Assembly: GCF_021347895.1 (NCBI RefSeq)
Contig: NC_067132.1
Location: forward strand, 28,303,757 to 28,367,756
DNA from: Acanthochromis polyacanthus
Taxonomy: Eukaryota; Chordata; Actinopteri; Pomacentridae
Length of the DNA stretch: 64,000 bases
Direction of reading: 5' to 3'
Shown piece after piece: positions 26,246 to 38,791 of the stretch. Each line of letters opens with the position of its first letter. Position 1 is the first letter of the stretch. Position numbers and translations under genes: made by a program. The notes beneath the pieces were generated by a model. It was not told the origin of the DNA. It searched no databases and saw only the letters and a list, made by a program, of their open reading frames with translations.

Positions 26246-28392
26246 GTACGTATGGAATGCATCTAAGGATGACCAGAATGTATGCATCACAAATGGCACA
26301 TTTCAAAAGCCTTTTAGTAGTTTATTATGTGGAATTATCTGCAGAAAACAATGCTTAAATGTCGGGATCGACTAATTATTGACATAGACCATATAGCCAC
26401 GTCTCTCTCTTTAGTCTATCTAATTGGTTACATGTCACAAAAAACAGCCAGTTACTGAAAGCAATTGTTTACAGTGACAGACAAGCACATTTGCAGGGCC
26501 TATTAGCTCTGGCGAATTAGCGGGCTTAAGCAGATACTTCTGAAGTTGTAATAACACTGCAGTCTTCTTCAAGTATGCCTAGTTTCCCTATTACACAAAC
26601 AATGCTCTGATGTCGGTGCAACTGGAACATATTGCTGACAGTGCTAGGCTAAGGCTATCACTACAAGGTTTGTTGTGCCTTTTAGCCTGCAGCTAACGCT
26701 ATCTAGAACACCGTAACATCTACCCAAAGGAATATTAACTTTAATAATCTCCTTTAACTGACAGACAGAGACATAACCTGCAAAAACTAAACAAGAAGCA
26801 CAAGTCATTGGTATAAATCTGGACATTAGCTACTTGCAAAGTGTCTAAAGCTACGCTAAGAGCTAGCTGCAAAGTTAAGATTGAACTACAGAATACCCTG
26901 AAACTTCATGTGGAAAACAATAATTAGTAACGCTTCTAAATATGGGCCTTCGTGAGCAATAAATAGGATACAACTGTGCAATATTAACAAATCAGAAATA
27001 AACAGCAGACATAACTGCAAGAAACAAGCTGTTCAGTTTCAACTAGATCTCACAGTGGTCAGCAAAATGTCTCCTGTTGCTAGCATACATGTTCAGTAAT
27101 AACCTTATTCTTGAAGAAGTCGAGTTAAGAATGTAAGTTTCCCTGCTATCACATGCTGTTAATATACACCATTTAATGTATATCAGGTCTAAATATCAGT
27201 CATTGGCCTTTCTTGACACCAATAATCAATATCAACCCTGAAACAACATCCTGATTGGTCCCTAGTAACTTAATAAAGATGAGGTTGAACAATTAGGCTC
27301 ATCTAAAAATAGATGGAGATTAATGTTGGAATAAAATGCAGGAAACTGGAGGACCGCACACTGTATTTGTCAGCGGTGTCTAACTCTTTGTCCTCGGGAA
27401 ACTACTGCCTTTTGGCGTCTTTTATAGTTAATTAGCCAGGAGGCTAATGTAGCTAAATTACCAATGGCGATGTTAATGCGTTTCCTCTGCTAACCTGAAT
27501 ACTTAAGCTTCTGTGGCGCTACATGGCCAAGCTGGATGCTCTCAGATATTTCCAACCTTGAGCAGAGGACCTCCGTGGCAGATGCTTTAGGCGGTTATAT
27601 TAGCTAAAAGGTTTCTGTAAGAAGAATTATGCGCTGTAGTTTCATCTTGCAAATGGAAAGAAAGCAGGTATTTTTGAAATCATTCACTCAACAGACCAAA
27701 GATCCTCATATGTTTGCACATGAAGGACAGGACCATTATCCTTTACAGCATATTCTCTTTACTGTACCTGGATAAAAAGAGAAAACACAATATTTCAGCA
27801 TTAGTGTTTAATTCTTATGGCTTATTAACACTTCCCCTCATATTATAGCGCTTCTCACCATGATGTGTTTTGCTTATTTTGAGCCTCAGTATTCTAATAT
27901 TACAGTTAGATTTTTCCAAACTAGCTAAATTGGATGGGCATTCATTACAACCCGCTGTTTTGCCGTCGGATTTTTCCCCATTTTAATGATAAATTTAAGC
28001 AATGATGAAGTTGTGATTCTTTGTCTTTGCAAGTGCCTCATCAAGTGTAATTCCCCCTCGGCTTTGGGAGTTTTTCATTTGCGCCGCGGTGAAAAAGTGC
28101 TCCAAAACCATCAACATTTTCTGAATAATCATCCGCCTCAGAGTTTGATCTGCTCCACTGCAGCACCATCAGCCCCGGTTTAGCATTTAACGTCAATTGA
28201 AGCACTGCAGAGTATTTTTAATGACATTCCCTCAGGAACAAAAAAAAAATGGTGACAGAATCAAATTGCTTAGCTAAGCCCTTTTCGGGGAGGTCGTTGA
28301 TGCGGGGCAGGGAGAGGTTGGTAATGCATTTGAAACTGTTTTTTTTCCCCCCACTGTCTCTAAATGGGTACACATCCAATGTTCACCCGCAG
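26246..28392 (+). other. Intron between EC2 and EC3 exons (2,147 bp)
   Basis: The donor GTACGT is at 26246; the acceptor is TTCACCCGCAG, ending at 28392. The left half (about 26350-27270) resembles the hAT-like element at 2082-2808. The rest has no repeat or exon I can name. A run of nine A's at about 28240 and a run of eight T's followed by nine C's at about 28340 are low-complexity tracts near the acceptor. Confidence 0.75.
26350..27270. mobile_element. Decayed copy of the hAT-like element seen at 2082-2808
   Basis: The right part shares ordered blocks with 2640-2800, including CACATGCTGTTAA, an AATATCA/AAATATC stretch and a closing CTGATTGGTCCCTAGTA that parallels CTGATTCCTAATTA. The left edge GGGATCGACTAATTATTG resembles GGGATAGGTCAATTATTG. 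The minisatellite of the other copy is absent here. Ends are eroded and boundaries are approximate. Confidence 0.4.
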
Positions 28393-28580
28393 AAAATTAC
28401 CAGCTGTACGTCCCTGAATCAGCTCAAGTGGGGAAGCCAGTCGGGAAGATCAAAGCCAACGATGAGGACCTTGGCGTCAATGCAGACATCAAGTACAGCA
28501 TCATTAACTCGGAGGGGGCCAACACGTTTTCCATATCCACGGACAGAGACACGAGGGAGGGAATCATCAGCCTCAAAAAG
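28393..28580 (+). CDS. cdh12: Type II cadherin exon: EC3, N-terminal part
   Basis: This is a 188-nt exon entering in phase 1 and leaving in phase 0 before GTAAGC. It reads KNYQLYVPESAQVGKPVGKI, then KANDEDLGVNADIKYSIINS, and ends TREGIISLKK. The NDEDLGVNAD segment carries the EC3 calcium ligands. YVPESAQVG and the closing GIISLKK resemble cadherin-12 more than cadherins 6, 8, 11 or 20 as I recall them. The next exon follows after only 382 bp. Confidence 0.95.
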
Positions 28581-28962
28581 GTAAGCACATCCCCACTTCA
28601 GCACTTCTTTTGAAGCAAATGGCAATGTGTTTTTGGATACAGGCTTGAAGGTTCGAATAGATTTTGACCTCTAGCGGTGCTGCGGACCTTTGTTTCAGTG
28701 ATAAGCTCCTCATATTCTCCCAGCATACAGGGCCTATGACAAATGACCCCATTCTTTTGAGAGTGATAACAGTTCATGGAAGTAATACACTTTAAAGAAG
28801 CAGCGATAATTTGTCTGACACTGATGGTACCGCAAAGTAATTACAACAGTGTTCGGGCCCCTTATAGCAAATAAGTACATTTGTTTAACATTTGCTTTTG
28901 TCGGTGCGACTACTTTGTACTGTGTATTTTCTAATCTTACGGTGCCTTTTCCCACCCAACAG
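28581..28962 (+). other. Short intron within EC3 (382 bp)
   Basis: The donor is AAG/GTAAGC at 28581; the acceptor is CCCACCCAACAG, ending at 28962. It is by far the shortest intron in the window and contains no repeat I can recognise. A reverse-strand reading frame overlaps part of this intron and the following exon, but it is an antisense shadow. Confidence 0.85.
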
Positions 28963-29216
28963 CCTCTGAATTACGAGAGGAAGAAGACCTACACGCTCCA
29001 CATCGAGGGCACCAACACGCACGTGGATCCTCGTTTTTCCTACCTTGGTTCTTTCAAAGACACTACCACCCTTAAAATCACAGTCGGGGACGTGGATGAA
29101 GCCCCCATCTTTTCTATGGATTATTATATCTTGGATGTTTATGAGAACGCGCCGAGTGGCACGGAGGTGGGCGCAGTAACGGCTCGAGATCCAGACAGCA
29201 GGAACAGTCCCGTCAG
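28963..29216 (+). CDS. cdh12: Type II cadherin exon: EC3 end to EC4 start
   Basis: This is a 254-nt exon, phase 0 in and phase 2 out, the family's usual length. It reads PLNYERKKTYTLHIEGTNTH, VDPRFSYLGSFKDTTTLKI and VGDVDEAPIF. The EC3-EC4 linker DVDEAP replaces the DxNDN form, as is normal at this position in type II cadherins. It continues YILDVYENAPSGTEVGAV and TARDPDSRNSPVR, the EC4 calcium region. The donor is CAG/GTAGGA at 29217. Read-through into the intron gives a stop at once (AGG TAG). Confidence 0.95.
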
Positions 29217-29758
29217 GTAGGATAATTTGTCTATTTGCATGCGAAATGTGCAGAAATAGTTCGAGAAAATTAGAGGAAGAGCTTCTCTGTAGGCAGATTG
29301 TTGTGCAACTGGTGAGCAGCTTTGGGAATCTATAGTTTTTTGCTGTGAAATATGAAGCCTGCAATAGCAACGGAAGGAGGAAGAGGAGGTTGCTAATGTT
29401 GTGAGGCTTATTTTGAGGCTGTTTCAGCTGAATGGCAGCCAATGAAACTCTTGTCAACTAACTGGCTTCCAACAATGTATTTTTTTTAGAAACACACCAA
29501 TTCTTGCCAACTGGGTTTCGAAAAATGTCTAAAACGCCTGGTGACCATGTCTGTTTGGATTAGCCCGACTGATAGAACATGTGTTTGCCATGAAAGAGTT
29601 ACTTGCTAGTTTAGTCATCGTGGGTTTTTTTTCCATTTATTTGTGGTATTAGGGTTTACCAGCAGGATTTACTGCACCTACAAGTCTGAGGAGGTTTATT
29701 TTGCACACTGAGGTTCAAGCAAACTAATTATTTCTGCTACAGATTTGCACGTCTTATA

Positions 29759-30118
29759 TAGTACCGTTGAAAAGTTTGGGGTTATCTGAACAATTTCCTG
29801 TTTTCAATGAAAACTCACACTTTTATTCATGTGCTAACATAACTGCACAAGGGTTTTCTAATCATCAATGAGACTTTCAACACCATTAGCTAACACAATG
29901 TAGCATTAGAACACAGGAGTGATGGTTGCTGGAAATGTTCCTCTGCACCCCTATGGAGATATTCCATTAAAAAATTCTGACTAGAATAGTCATTTACCAC
30001 ATTAACAATGTCTAGACTTTATGTCTGATTCATGTAATGTTATCTTCATTTAAAAAAAAAAAAAGCCTTTCAACAATAAGAAGATTTTTAAGTGACCCCA
30101 AACATTTGAATGGCAGTG
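29759..30118. mobile_element. MITE family R1, copy 2
   Basis: This is a copy of about 360 bp, flanked by TA at 29757-29758 and 30119-30120. The left end is TAGTACCGTTGAAAAGTTTG and the right end CAAACATTTGAATGGCAGTG. The interior block CATTAGCTAACACAATGTAG is intact. A run of about 14 A's interrupts the right arm. It is more diverged at the ends than the copy at 20649. Confidence 0.85.
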
Positions 30119-32486
30119 TATGATATTATGCAGCTTAAGGTCAGCTTACATTGAAATTAATTTTGGATCCTTAAGGCTTAACTAAAAGAATTTACATGTT
30201 ATCCATTATATTTAAAACAATAATCATTTTTTGCTGCAATATAAAATCCTGCACCTCTACAGAAACAGCACAGCAATGGCTAGAAGTAAAAGCAATGCAA
30301 AAATATCTTCTGAGCAGTATAACCACATTATAATGCCGTAAATCATAAAAACAAACAAAACAAACTTGTATTTTTTTAATTGTTTGTTATACACCAAGAA
30401 AAGTTCCCATTGTATCTTATTATTTGCATTTTTGATTTGTTTCCTTATTTATCTCCGGTCTGCTCGGTGTAAACACAGCCTGCTGTTAATCCTAGTCCAG
30501 CCAGAAATCTCTGAGACTGTTTGTTGTCGCTGAGCCAAACATGGTTCCTCTGTTGCCATGAGAAGCACATTATTTTTGGACTTCTACAGAAACTGGTTCC
30601 TGCAAAGGGTTTAATGAGGATGTATAGAATGAAGTGATTAGATTCCCAGCATGACGCCGTGTCACAGATGATTTCGGAAGGCAGAAAATCTGACAGTTCT
30701 ACTTTTACAGTTTCCGTCAGTGTAATTGAGTGATTTTATTTATTTACTTATTGTTAAAGATAGCTTTGCTCTGAAATCCAGCGAGGTTCAGCGGGTTAAC
30801 AAACATACAAACACAGCGTATCCAGGGTTCAAATGTCATTTGGCACAGAATGATCCTGGTTAAGCAGCAGAATAGACTTGATAGGTTCAATTTAATTCAT
30901 TCAAATTGAGGGCAGAAGTTTTCGTTTAAGACGTGAGAGATCAGCAGAGATACAATTAACAAATCTGAGCATCTTTTGTTGCCAGTGTTCCAGAGGTAGG
31001 CCAGTATCTTTGCCCTATTTTATTGCATTTTTCTGAATATTAAGTTGAGATTTGAGTTTATTGACATGTGCATCCATATGTACATATCAAATAAAGAACA
31101 GCCGATGCAGGAGTTCTCATAATACCGTGTAACCTGTTGAGGATTTTTTAGATGACTTTGTAGCATAATGTTAAGTCAGTGCACTTTGCTTCATTGGGTA
31201 GCCTCTTGTTTGTTCCTGATGCTTTACATGCCCTAAACACTTTCACATCCCCTCAAAAAAAAAAAAATCCCGCAGCATGCAAAGTGAGTCTCATTTCTTG
31301 GCATCATCAGATACCCGCTCATTTTGTCTGCAAGCTTGTGAAGCAACCCGAGGCAATACAACTGCTTAGCGCATTTGTATGCACTATAAACACACGGTTG
31401 TGTACTGTTGGAAAAAGATTGATATTGGCCTTGGGCAGTGGACTAATCTTAGGTTTTCGCTCTGAACAGGTGCCTCGTTTCATGACATTACACTCTCACA
31501 CTGCTTGTGTTCATTTGAATTCCCTCTGCATCCCCCACGTAAACAATAGAGCAGCTGTAAACGTGAGGCTCCTCGTGAGAATACGTCTTGCTAATCTGTC
31601 AATACGAAGCAATCTTGCGACGCCGTTACGTGTTATAGGATCATGGGTAAAAGCGTTGCCATGGGCTGCAGAGCCTAGAGGTCTTGTAAACAGCAGTGAG
31701 CACAGACACCACTGACTACAGATGCACAATACAGAAATGGTGCCTGATATATTATCGGCCTGTGAGCAAGAAAATTAAATTATTATCATGCAGATAATGA
31801 GAATTCGGCTGATCGTCACATCTGATAATGTGGGGCACATCCGCAGACGAGTTACATCATTCGAAACCCAGTTCTGAGAAAGGACTTTTGCCACTTCACC
31901 CATTCGGTTTCTCTCCTCGACATGAAATGAAAAATGACTGGGAGAAGACTTTTCGGATTTTAATCAAAATCCTCAAACATGTACAGCCCTTAAGAGTTGT
32001 GTAACCTAACCCACTTTTCCCCTCACTGTGGACTCATCATAATATAAAATCCTGCACCTCAATGGAAACACAACCATGACTAGGAGAGAAAACTCAGGCA
32101 TGTCTTTTGTACAGAATGGCACAGTTTTGATATCATAATTCAGAAAAAAAATCATTGAAATTTGAATTTCTTTTGTGATTTGTTTTGCAATAATTGAAAA
32201 AAAAAAGTGGAATCAAGATGTGCAACATAGACGCCCACAGACATCACTAATACAGACTATAGTTAGATTTTTAATTTGCTCGATGTAAATACTGCTTACA
32301 GTTCAGCCTAGCTCAGTCAAACAGTCTCAGAATTTTTGCCATGATGCTGTTAGTTACATCTGGGTCACTGCTAGCTTTTCTGTTATGTTTAATTGCACAG
32401 AATTTTTTAGTTTTTGTACAGAATTTGTTTTTTCCAAGTAGTATATTATTGAGGAATTTTTATGGGAGACATGCAGAACAACAAAA

Positions 32487-32886
32487 GCATTCAGAGAATG
32501 CAGTATTCCGCCAAGGCTGCTCAGTCGTTCGATCATTTCCGACGGATGAGGTCTTTGAAAACTCCATGGTACACAGCGGTGGATTTGTAGTAGGATCGCA
32601 ATGATGTGATGGTCAGCAGGCGGCTGACATAGTGATCACTTGTCATAGTTAGAGTAACGGCGTGTCACTATCTTGCAATGATACGGAAATCTCGTGGATC
32701 CAGACTACAAGCTGCATCACTGCCTAGATCTAAGCACTTGATCCTTGTGTCATTTCTGACCTTCCCTGAAAATTTCATCCTAATCCGTTTGTCCATTTTT
32801 GCATAATGTTGCTAACAGACAGAGGAACAGACAAACCAACGCCGATCGTCACATAACTCCGCTGCCCTTCCTTGGCGGAGAAATAA
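32487..32886. repeat. Dispersed repeat family R3, copy 2
   Basis: The segment runs from AAGCATTCAGAGAATGCAGT and ATTCCGCCAAGGCTGCTCAG to CCTTCCTTGGCGGAGAAATA. It shares GGATTTGTAGTAGGATCGCA and CTGAAAATTTCATCCTAATC with the copies at 13342 and 59405. CCGCCAAGG near the left end and CCTTGGCGG at the right end form a short inverted pair. It is shorter than the other copies because the left-centre part is missing. Confidence 0.6.
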
Positions 32887-35800
32887 GGTGATTCTGATTG
32901 AATATCACAAATTTTGCTTAGATTTGGTTTTATTCCACAGCTTTTTGTAAAGACAATATTCCGCTCTCGCCCCCAAAGTTGGGGGTTAACGGAGCTAACC
33001 AAACACATAATCTCCAAAGTTTGCAGGCAAAAGGAATCAGGAGCAATATGCAGAAGCTAACAAGCACCAGAGTCAAAGCTGCCGATCCCAAATGTTCTCA
33101 GGAGGCCTGTTTGCCATTCTCTGGCGTTCGGGAATGTTGAGGGCAGTGAAAATATCTGACAGCTGCTATCAGCATCAGTCGAGTCGAGTGAAGCATCCGA
33201 GTTTGTCCAGGTACTGAACCATCTCAACACCTACAATAAGGCCTCAAGTTAAAACACGGATCAGCCAGTCGCCTCCCACACTGCTTTAACAGGCTAAATT
33301 TTGTCACACCTCGTGTTTGAGTGTGCATTTGAAGGTATGAAGCTTCCATTTGCACATATTGCTGGCAGTCAGTTGGGGTAGTATATAAAACCCAGGTAGG
33401 CGGAGTGTTTGACTTTAAAGTGCATGCATATGGCTATTTCCTGGAGGTAGTGTGTAGATGTGTTGGCTCAATATGCATCAAAATGATTTAAGTACCAGAG
33501 TGAATGAAAGTGAAAGGAACAAGTAAAAGACACACCTGCAGAAATGCATCATCTTTGACCTGTCTCCTTGCTGTCCGTCTTCAGAAGTTAGCTTCCAATT
33601 CAGCTGTTAAGTTTCCCTCAAGTTAACACCTTAAGTAACTGTATTGATTCACTTTTTTGCTGTGAAAGTATGTAAGACCTGAAGCGTTTCAGCTGCAATT
33701 TCAGTCCAGCTGTCAGTTCTGGCAGCGGAACGGCTTCACTCGCACGACACAGCATATGTTTGAAGCCTTTTTCTTTGCATTTTCAACATGTTTACAGTGA
33801 GTGCACGGCGTCCTCCGAGTAGCTCCAAAACATGGTTGACCTACAGCCTAATGCTGTGCTTGAAAGCATTCTGAGTAGTCACAGACGGAGCATCAGTGAT
33901 GCTGCTATATTTGTAAGTGCAAGGTACGCTACATCTGCTGCTCTGCTGACGCTGTTCGAGCTGTGTGGACTCAATGTCCCGATGTTTAAAACGGTGTTCA
34001 GTTGGTGGAACTTTTAATCTATTCGAGTGTCACTGCTTAGACCACAATCGACCACGTCTAGATGAGATACCGCTGTACTCTGGCCTCTCAAATCTTCTGC
34101 AAAGATTGTTTAAAATTGCAGTTTTAGACCTTTTTAAGGTTGTATTCTACAGCATTTGTGCTTCCCTGACTAGAATGAAGATGTTACATCCACAAGTTTT
34201 GCCCATCTGCCGTGTCTTGTAGTGTTTTGATGCTGGGTAGAATGTGTGGTCCCCTGCATGAGATTGGTTCCAGCTGCCGGGGCGTGGTTCCGATTGGTGC
34301 TCACAGATGCAATTTGGGGACTGAAACGTTTTCCGATCCTGACAGTTCGGCACAGCTGTGGGTCTTCAGTTTGCTGGTGTGCCTCTCGTTATTGCTTTGA
34401 GCTAATAGACGCCGTAGCTGTTGTGATAGCTCCGTATGACTAGTACCAAGGCGATCGCTTGACTACCTGGGATTTGAGGGCAGGTGTAGGCTTGAATACT
34501 GATCTGCACCCTTTGTTAAGAGACACGAGGAGCAAGGGGGCTGTTTTGACTGTCTTTTGGGGTTTATTTTTGGAATAGAAAACCTCAGGAAAGATAGTTG
34601 TTGCTCCTGCACTTAGAGTCCTCTTTCAGTTGTATTTAATTCTTTGATGTGAACAGCACCCATAAGTCCTTTTCTCTTGTTTGTTTGTGTCTATTACTAC
34701 ATTTATTTGCTAATAAACAACTTTATTTTTGACCAAAAACACTTGATTTTGTATGGCTTCCCTTCCTCTTAATAAGCGAGGTCGTATCAGAAGGTTTCAC
34801 AGACCTTAACAGTCTTTTTAATCCCATCCAATGTGGTCTGGAGGTGGGCAAAAGAATGAAATTACTCTTGTTTCTATGTTTTCACAAATGGGTTAAGTTT
34901 GAACCAAATAAGCTAACCTGTTTTTTGGTTTTGGTACAACTTATATCTGCGAAAATCAGTTTAAAAAAAGTCAACAAAATTAGTCAAGTATGTTTCGTTG
35001 TATTTTATGGGACATACAGCTACATATGGTTCAGAAGATATCTCTAGTTGACATTATTTTTGTGCTCAAAATGGTGAAACTTTGAATGACAGTTTAATTT
35101 TTTCCCCCACATATTTCAACTCACCCACAATCAAAGACTATTTGATCTGCTTGTCCAATATTGCAGAAGCTGAATCAATGGTATGATTAAAAATAGCAGT
35201 GAAAATCTGAGGCTTTTATCTTCTGCTTTGAGATGTTTTTGCCTCTATATCCTCAAATTTCAATGCGCGAAAAAAAAACTGTGCTGAAAGTGGGTCGACA
35301 AACAATTAAGCAATTTATTCTCGGAATGTATTTGATTTATCAGTTTAAAATTTCACAGGCACCATTTTAAATACGTGTGATAAAAACACAAATTAAAGTT
35401 TTGAGCAAATCAGAGATGACTGAGCAGAAGATCCCTGATGATTTCAGATGGAGTAACCCAAATAAAATGAAGGTTTCACAGACCTGTTTGATATCAGTTC
35501 CTGGAATCTACTTGTTAATCAAGTCCAGGTTTGAAGAGTGCTCATGTTGGGGGTTTGAAGTTTTTCTCTAGATGTAGAGGGAAATCTTTGAAAACTTTTA
35601 GATATCGGAGTGGTTTTTAAGTAACGTCAAGGCTTTAATTTGGACCCCTATCATCTTTCACAGCAGTAAGTTGTACAAAACTTTTAAAAAAATCTGTTTT
35701 AAAGTTGCTGTTTACCTCCTAAATCACAATCTGTGTATTGCTACTTAACTTCATCCTCTTGAACCACAGCTGTTTTGCACAGACACAGGAGCTCATTACG

Positions 35801-36380
35801 GCAATATGTTGAAGTCTTAGAACGGGCTCTGAACAAACACTAATTGTATGTAACAGGTGATGCTAATTAGCTTCGGATCTTAAACTTTTGATTTCCTGCA
35901 GAGGAAGGATGAATGATTCTGCACAGCTGTCAGCCAGTGTACTGCAAAAACGTGCAACTTTCTGAACAAAGTCTGCGGTTTTAGGTAAATCATCAGTTGG
36001 ATGGGAGAGTTTTAAAGTTGTTATATGGTTTTATTTGTTGTCAATATGTAGATAAAGTCTAATGTCTTGAACTGGCTCAAGGTTTAGACAAAGAAGGAGG
36101 GAGAACAAACAACAGTAACCCATTCAGTTTACACAAATGAATCAAGGTTGAAACAGAACAAAACAGCAAAATAAGCAGAGTAGCCGAATGCCAGCAGGAC
36201 TGAGACAGAACCACTGAGCAGACGAGCTTTTAAAGCCTCCACAGCAGCACAGCACAGGTGTTCCTCGTCTTCCTGATCGTGCAAACTGCTCAGCTGCTGC
36301 CTGAAAAGGGAGGAGAAAGGAGCAAAAGGTCGAACCAAACTGAACACTGAAATTCTAAAAGAGGGATCATCAAAGTATTC

Positions 36381-37590
36381 AGGTCATTCCAGCTGCAAAA
36401 CGTTTGAAAAACAAGCCTCCTCTGACAATTTTCTGCTACATAGTCATCAATAATAGGCTTGATTGGCTCAGCTTACACATCAATGGTACCATTTTTATTC
36501 CATGTTTTATGTGTCGTTTGCTAACCCTACTCTAATCACAGTAACAGGGTTGCTAATCCATGCTAATGTTAGCTTTTTCTCAGGAGTAAATGCTAGATAT
36601 TTAGCTAGCTGTTAGATATTCAGTCAAACCTGACAATGTTATGAAAATATGAAAAATAGAAGAGAGGAAATCCCTTTGCTCTACTCATTCTTTTGGAAAA
36701 CTGTTTGATGATGTCAATTCCAGCGTTTCATGTGATTCACTTTCTTCTTCTTCTTCTACCAGCTAATAAGGTTATGCTAACAGGGTTGCTGTAGAACACA
36801 TGCATAATAATTATTATTTAAAATATTATCTTAATTAAAACAAAATGTTCCCACAATTACAAGAGACATCAGTGGAAAAAATAATACCAAAAAAAAGGAG
36901 ATTTAAATTAAATTTTAACAGTTTTATTTGAGAAACAATTTGGTCATCAGAGGGGTGGGACAAGAGAATAATGGCATTTTAGGGGGAGCTCCAAACTTAT
37001 TTGGTATTTTAAAAATGTTTTCAAAGATTCTTTTCACTTAAAAAAAACAGCATTAAAATATACATCCAAACAAAATAAAAATAATAAAATGTCACCATGC
37101 TGCTCGGTATTAAGAGCCATTTTATACCCGAAGATTTTGAGTTTTGATTTAAAAAGACCAAGGTCAGCTAGTTTTTTTGTTTGTTTGTTTTTTTAGATTA
37201 GGTCTCAGGACAAGTACATTTGCACAACAACTGCATGTTTTAGTTTTTTGTACATGCATTATTTGAAATTTGATAGATGGGATGTAAAATGTTCTCCAAT
37301 TCTGGGATGACCCATTACAAAAATACAACAGATGAATATAAGCATGCACTATATAAGGGTTAATGAAGCGTAGAAGTCTCCGAACATTGGTGTTGTATCA
37401 TTTCCTTCTTCAGTTTAGCATTTGTTTTGCAAAGAAAGTGGCCATATTGGTGCATCTCTACTCATTTCCATGCTGCTGCCCTCTAATGTTTTGTACAAAG
37501 TGAGCTTCCTTATCCTTAATGGACAATTTAAATAGCAAGGAACACCCAGGGTAAAGTTTGATTCTTCGATTCATTCCATAATGCTGAAAC
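36381..37590. mobile_element. TIR DNA element, family R2, copy 2 with shared flank
   Basis: The left end AGGTCATTCCAG is at 36381 and a right terminus GTTCTCCAATTCTGGGATGA is at about 37291. The interior matches 7321-8254 in order (ACACATCAATGGTACCAT, CTAACAGGGTTGCTGTAG, and so on). Homology with copy 1 continues past the right terminus to about 37585, with shared CTCTAATGTTTTGTACAAAG. So the duplicated unit is larger than the simple TIR element. Confidence 0.6.
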
Positions 37591-38142
37591 CTTGTGAAAG
37601 ATTTGTCGTAAACAAGAGGGTAATCTACATATGAAAGACCTTTCCTCGCTCTCCTTGTGGGATGCCACGTCCGGTCCTATAGTACGTTTAACCACATAAA
37701 GAAAAAAAAATCAGCAGGATGCATTTTGATGACATCCATCTGAGCCCTGAAAGCTAAACAACTGTGCCACTGCTGCTCTCATTGGCATCAGAATGGAAAA
37801 TGCAGCAGGGATCAGCATTTGGCTCCCTTTGATCATCACAAGTCTGGCCATGCATGTGATGAAATAAACATGTTATTGAAGTGACATTTTAAATGTTGAG
37901 AAATGGCGTGAAATTGACATCTAAATAACCTAACGAGGTCTTCACAGGTCGTTAACTCTGCTTGCTCTTATGCATTATCATAATTATCAGGAACAGTTGT
38001 GAAAACTTCTTGGCCTGGTGACTGTCGAGCACTGTTGGGGTTCAGTCGGTTTCATCTTCAGCCAGTATTATCTGTTACTTTACCTTTAGGTTATAAATAG
38101 TTGCAGATTCAAATGAACTGATGAAAGAAGTGAGAGTTAGAC

Positions 38143-38200
38143 CCAAAAGTTTTGAATGGTGGTGTGTATATAGATAGATAGATAGATAGATAGATAGATT
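38143..38200. repeat. Solo MITE end plus GATA microsatellite
   Basis: CCAAAAGTTTTGAATGGTGG followed by TGTGTATA resembles one end of MITE family R1 (AAACTTTTGAACGGTAGTGTA). It runs straight into about seven ATAG units (about 38170-38199). The rest of the MITE is absent. It is probably a truncated copy whose TA end seeded the tetranucleotide array; that origin is inferred. Confidence 0.5.
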
Positions 38201-38233
38201 TTGCAATAAAATGTTAAGTCCTAGTGCCCACAG

Positions 38234-38791
38234 TAGGGCTGGGCAATAAATCGAATTAATTCGATTAATTCGCCTTTTTAAAACCTGACGATTTGAAAAT
38301 TTGCCAAATCATAAAATTGAGGCGAGCTTAAATATATAACAATACAGATTCTTCTTCTGCCTTTCACGACTTGTGCACTGGCGTTTGCTTCCGCCTCTCA
38401 TCTCCTTCCGCCAAAACACTCACACCCCCGTCATGGCGGACACAACAGCAGACGAAGAGTTGGTCGCGAGAAAAGGGCGTCATGTTACATCGATTATATG
38501 GAAGTGGTTCGGCTTTGACAAGACTGACACAGAGCAAACTACAGTCATGTGCAAGGTTTGCAAAAGTACTGCGAAAATGAAGAGTAGCAGCACAACTAAC
38601 CTCTTTCAGCACCTCCGGCAGAGGCATCCTGAAGAATGGGAAGAGTGCTGCAGCTACGGGAGTGCGGCATGGCTAGCACTAGCCATAGCAAACAGACCGC
38701 AAACAAACAACAAAAATCGATTAAAATCATAATCGTCCAAGATGACTAAAAAAATCGAGATTTTATTTTTTGGCCATATCACCCAGCCCTA
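38234..38791 (+). mobile_element. hAT transposon, internally deleted, 8-bp TSD
   Basis: The element is 558 bp, bounded by a perfect 8-bp duplication GCCCACAG at 38226-38233 and 38792-38799. The ends TAGGGCTGGGCAATA and (reverse complement of the right end) TAGGGCTGGGTGATA are inverted repeats. An 8-bp target duplication and these ends mark the hAT superfamily. It retains only the N-terminal coding region of a transposase (BED finger, 38433-38732), while the catalytic domain is gone. The perfect duplication suggests a fairly recent insertion. Confidence 0.9.
38433..38732 (+). pseudogene. hAT transposase N-terminal fragment with BED zinc finger
   Basis: A 99-codon open frame starts MADTTADEELVARKGRHVTS inside the hAT element. 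It contains a BED-type zinc finger: aromatic W and F residues (IIWKWFGFDK), then CKVC, a spacer, and NLFQHLRQRH giving the HxxxxH pair. The BED domain binds the transposon ends or related DNA. After the finger the frame continues about 30 codons and stops in the right terminal repeat. The RNase-H-like catalytic core and dimerisation domain are absent, so it cannot transpose alone. The intact finger could still make a small DNA-binding peptide if transcribed; there is no evidence that it is. Confidence 0.75.

Noticed and set aside
28885..29457. 190-codon reading frame on the reverse strand
   Set aside because: It overlaps the EC3-EC4 exon, whose forward frame is unmistakably cadherin. The reverse frame has no domain and is an antisense shadow.
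31179..31715. 178-codon open frame on the + strand
   Set aside because: It starts in intron sequence with a poly-A/K run and has mixed low-complexity composition. No family resemblance and no conserved motif.
33361..33400. TATATAAAACCC as a possible promoter
   Set aside because: It is an isolated TATA-like string in AT-rich intron DNA with no downstream frame or exon.
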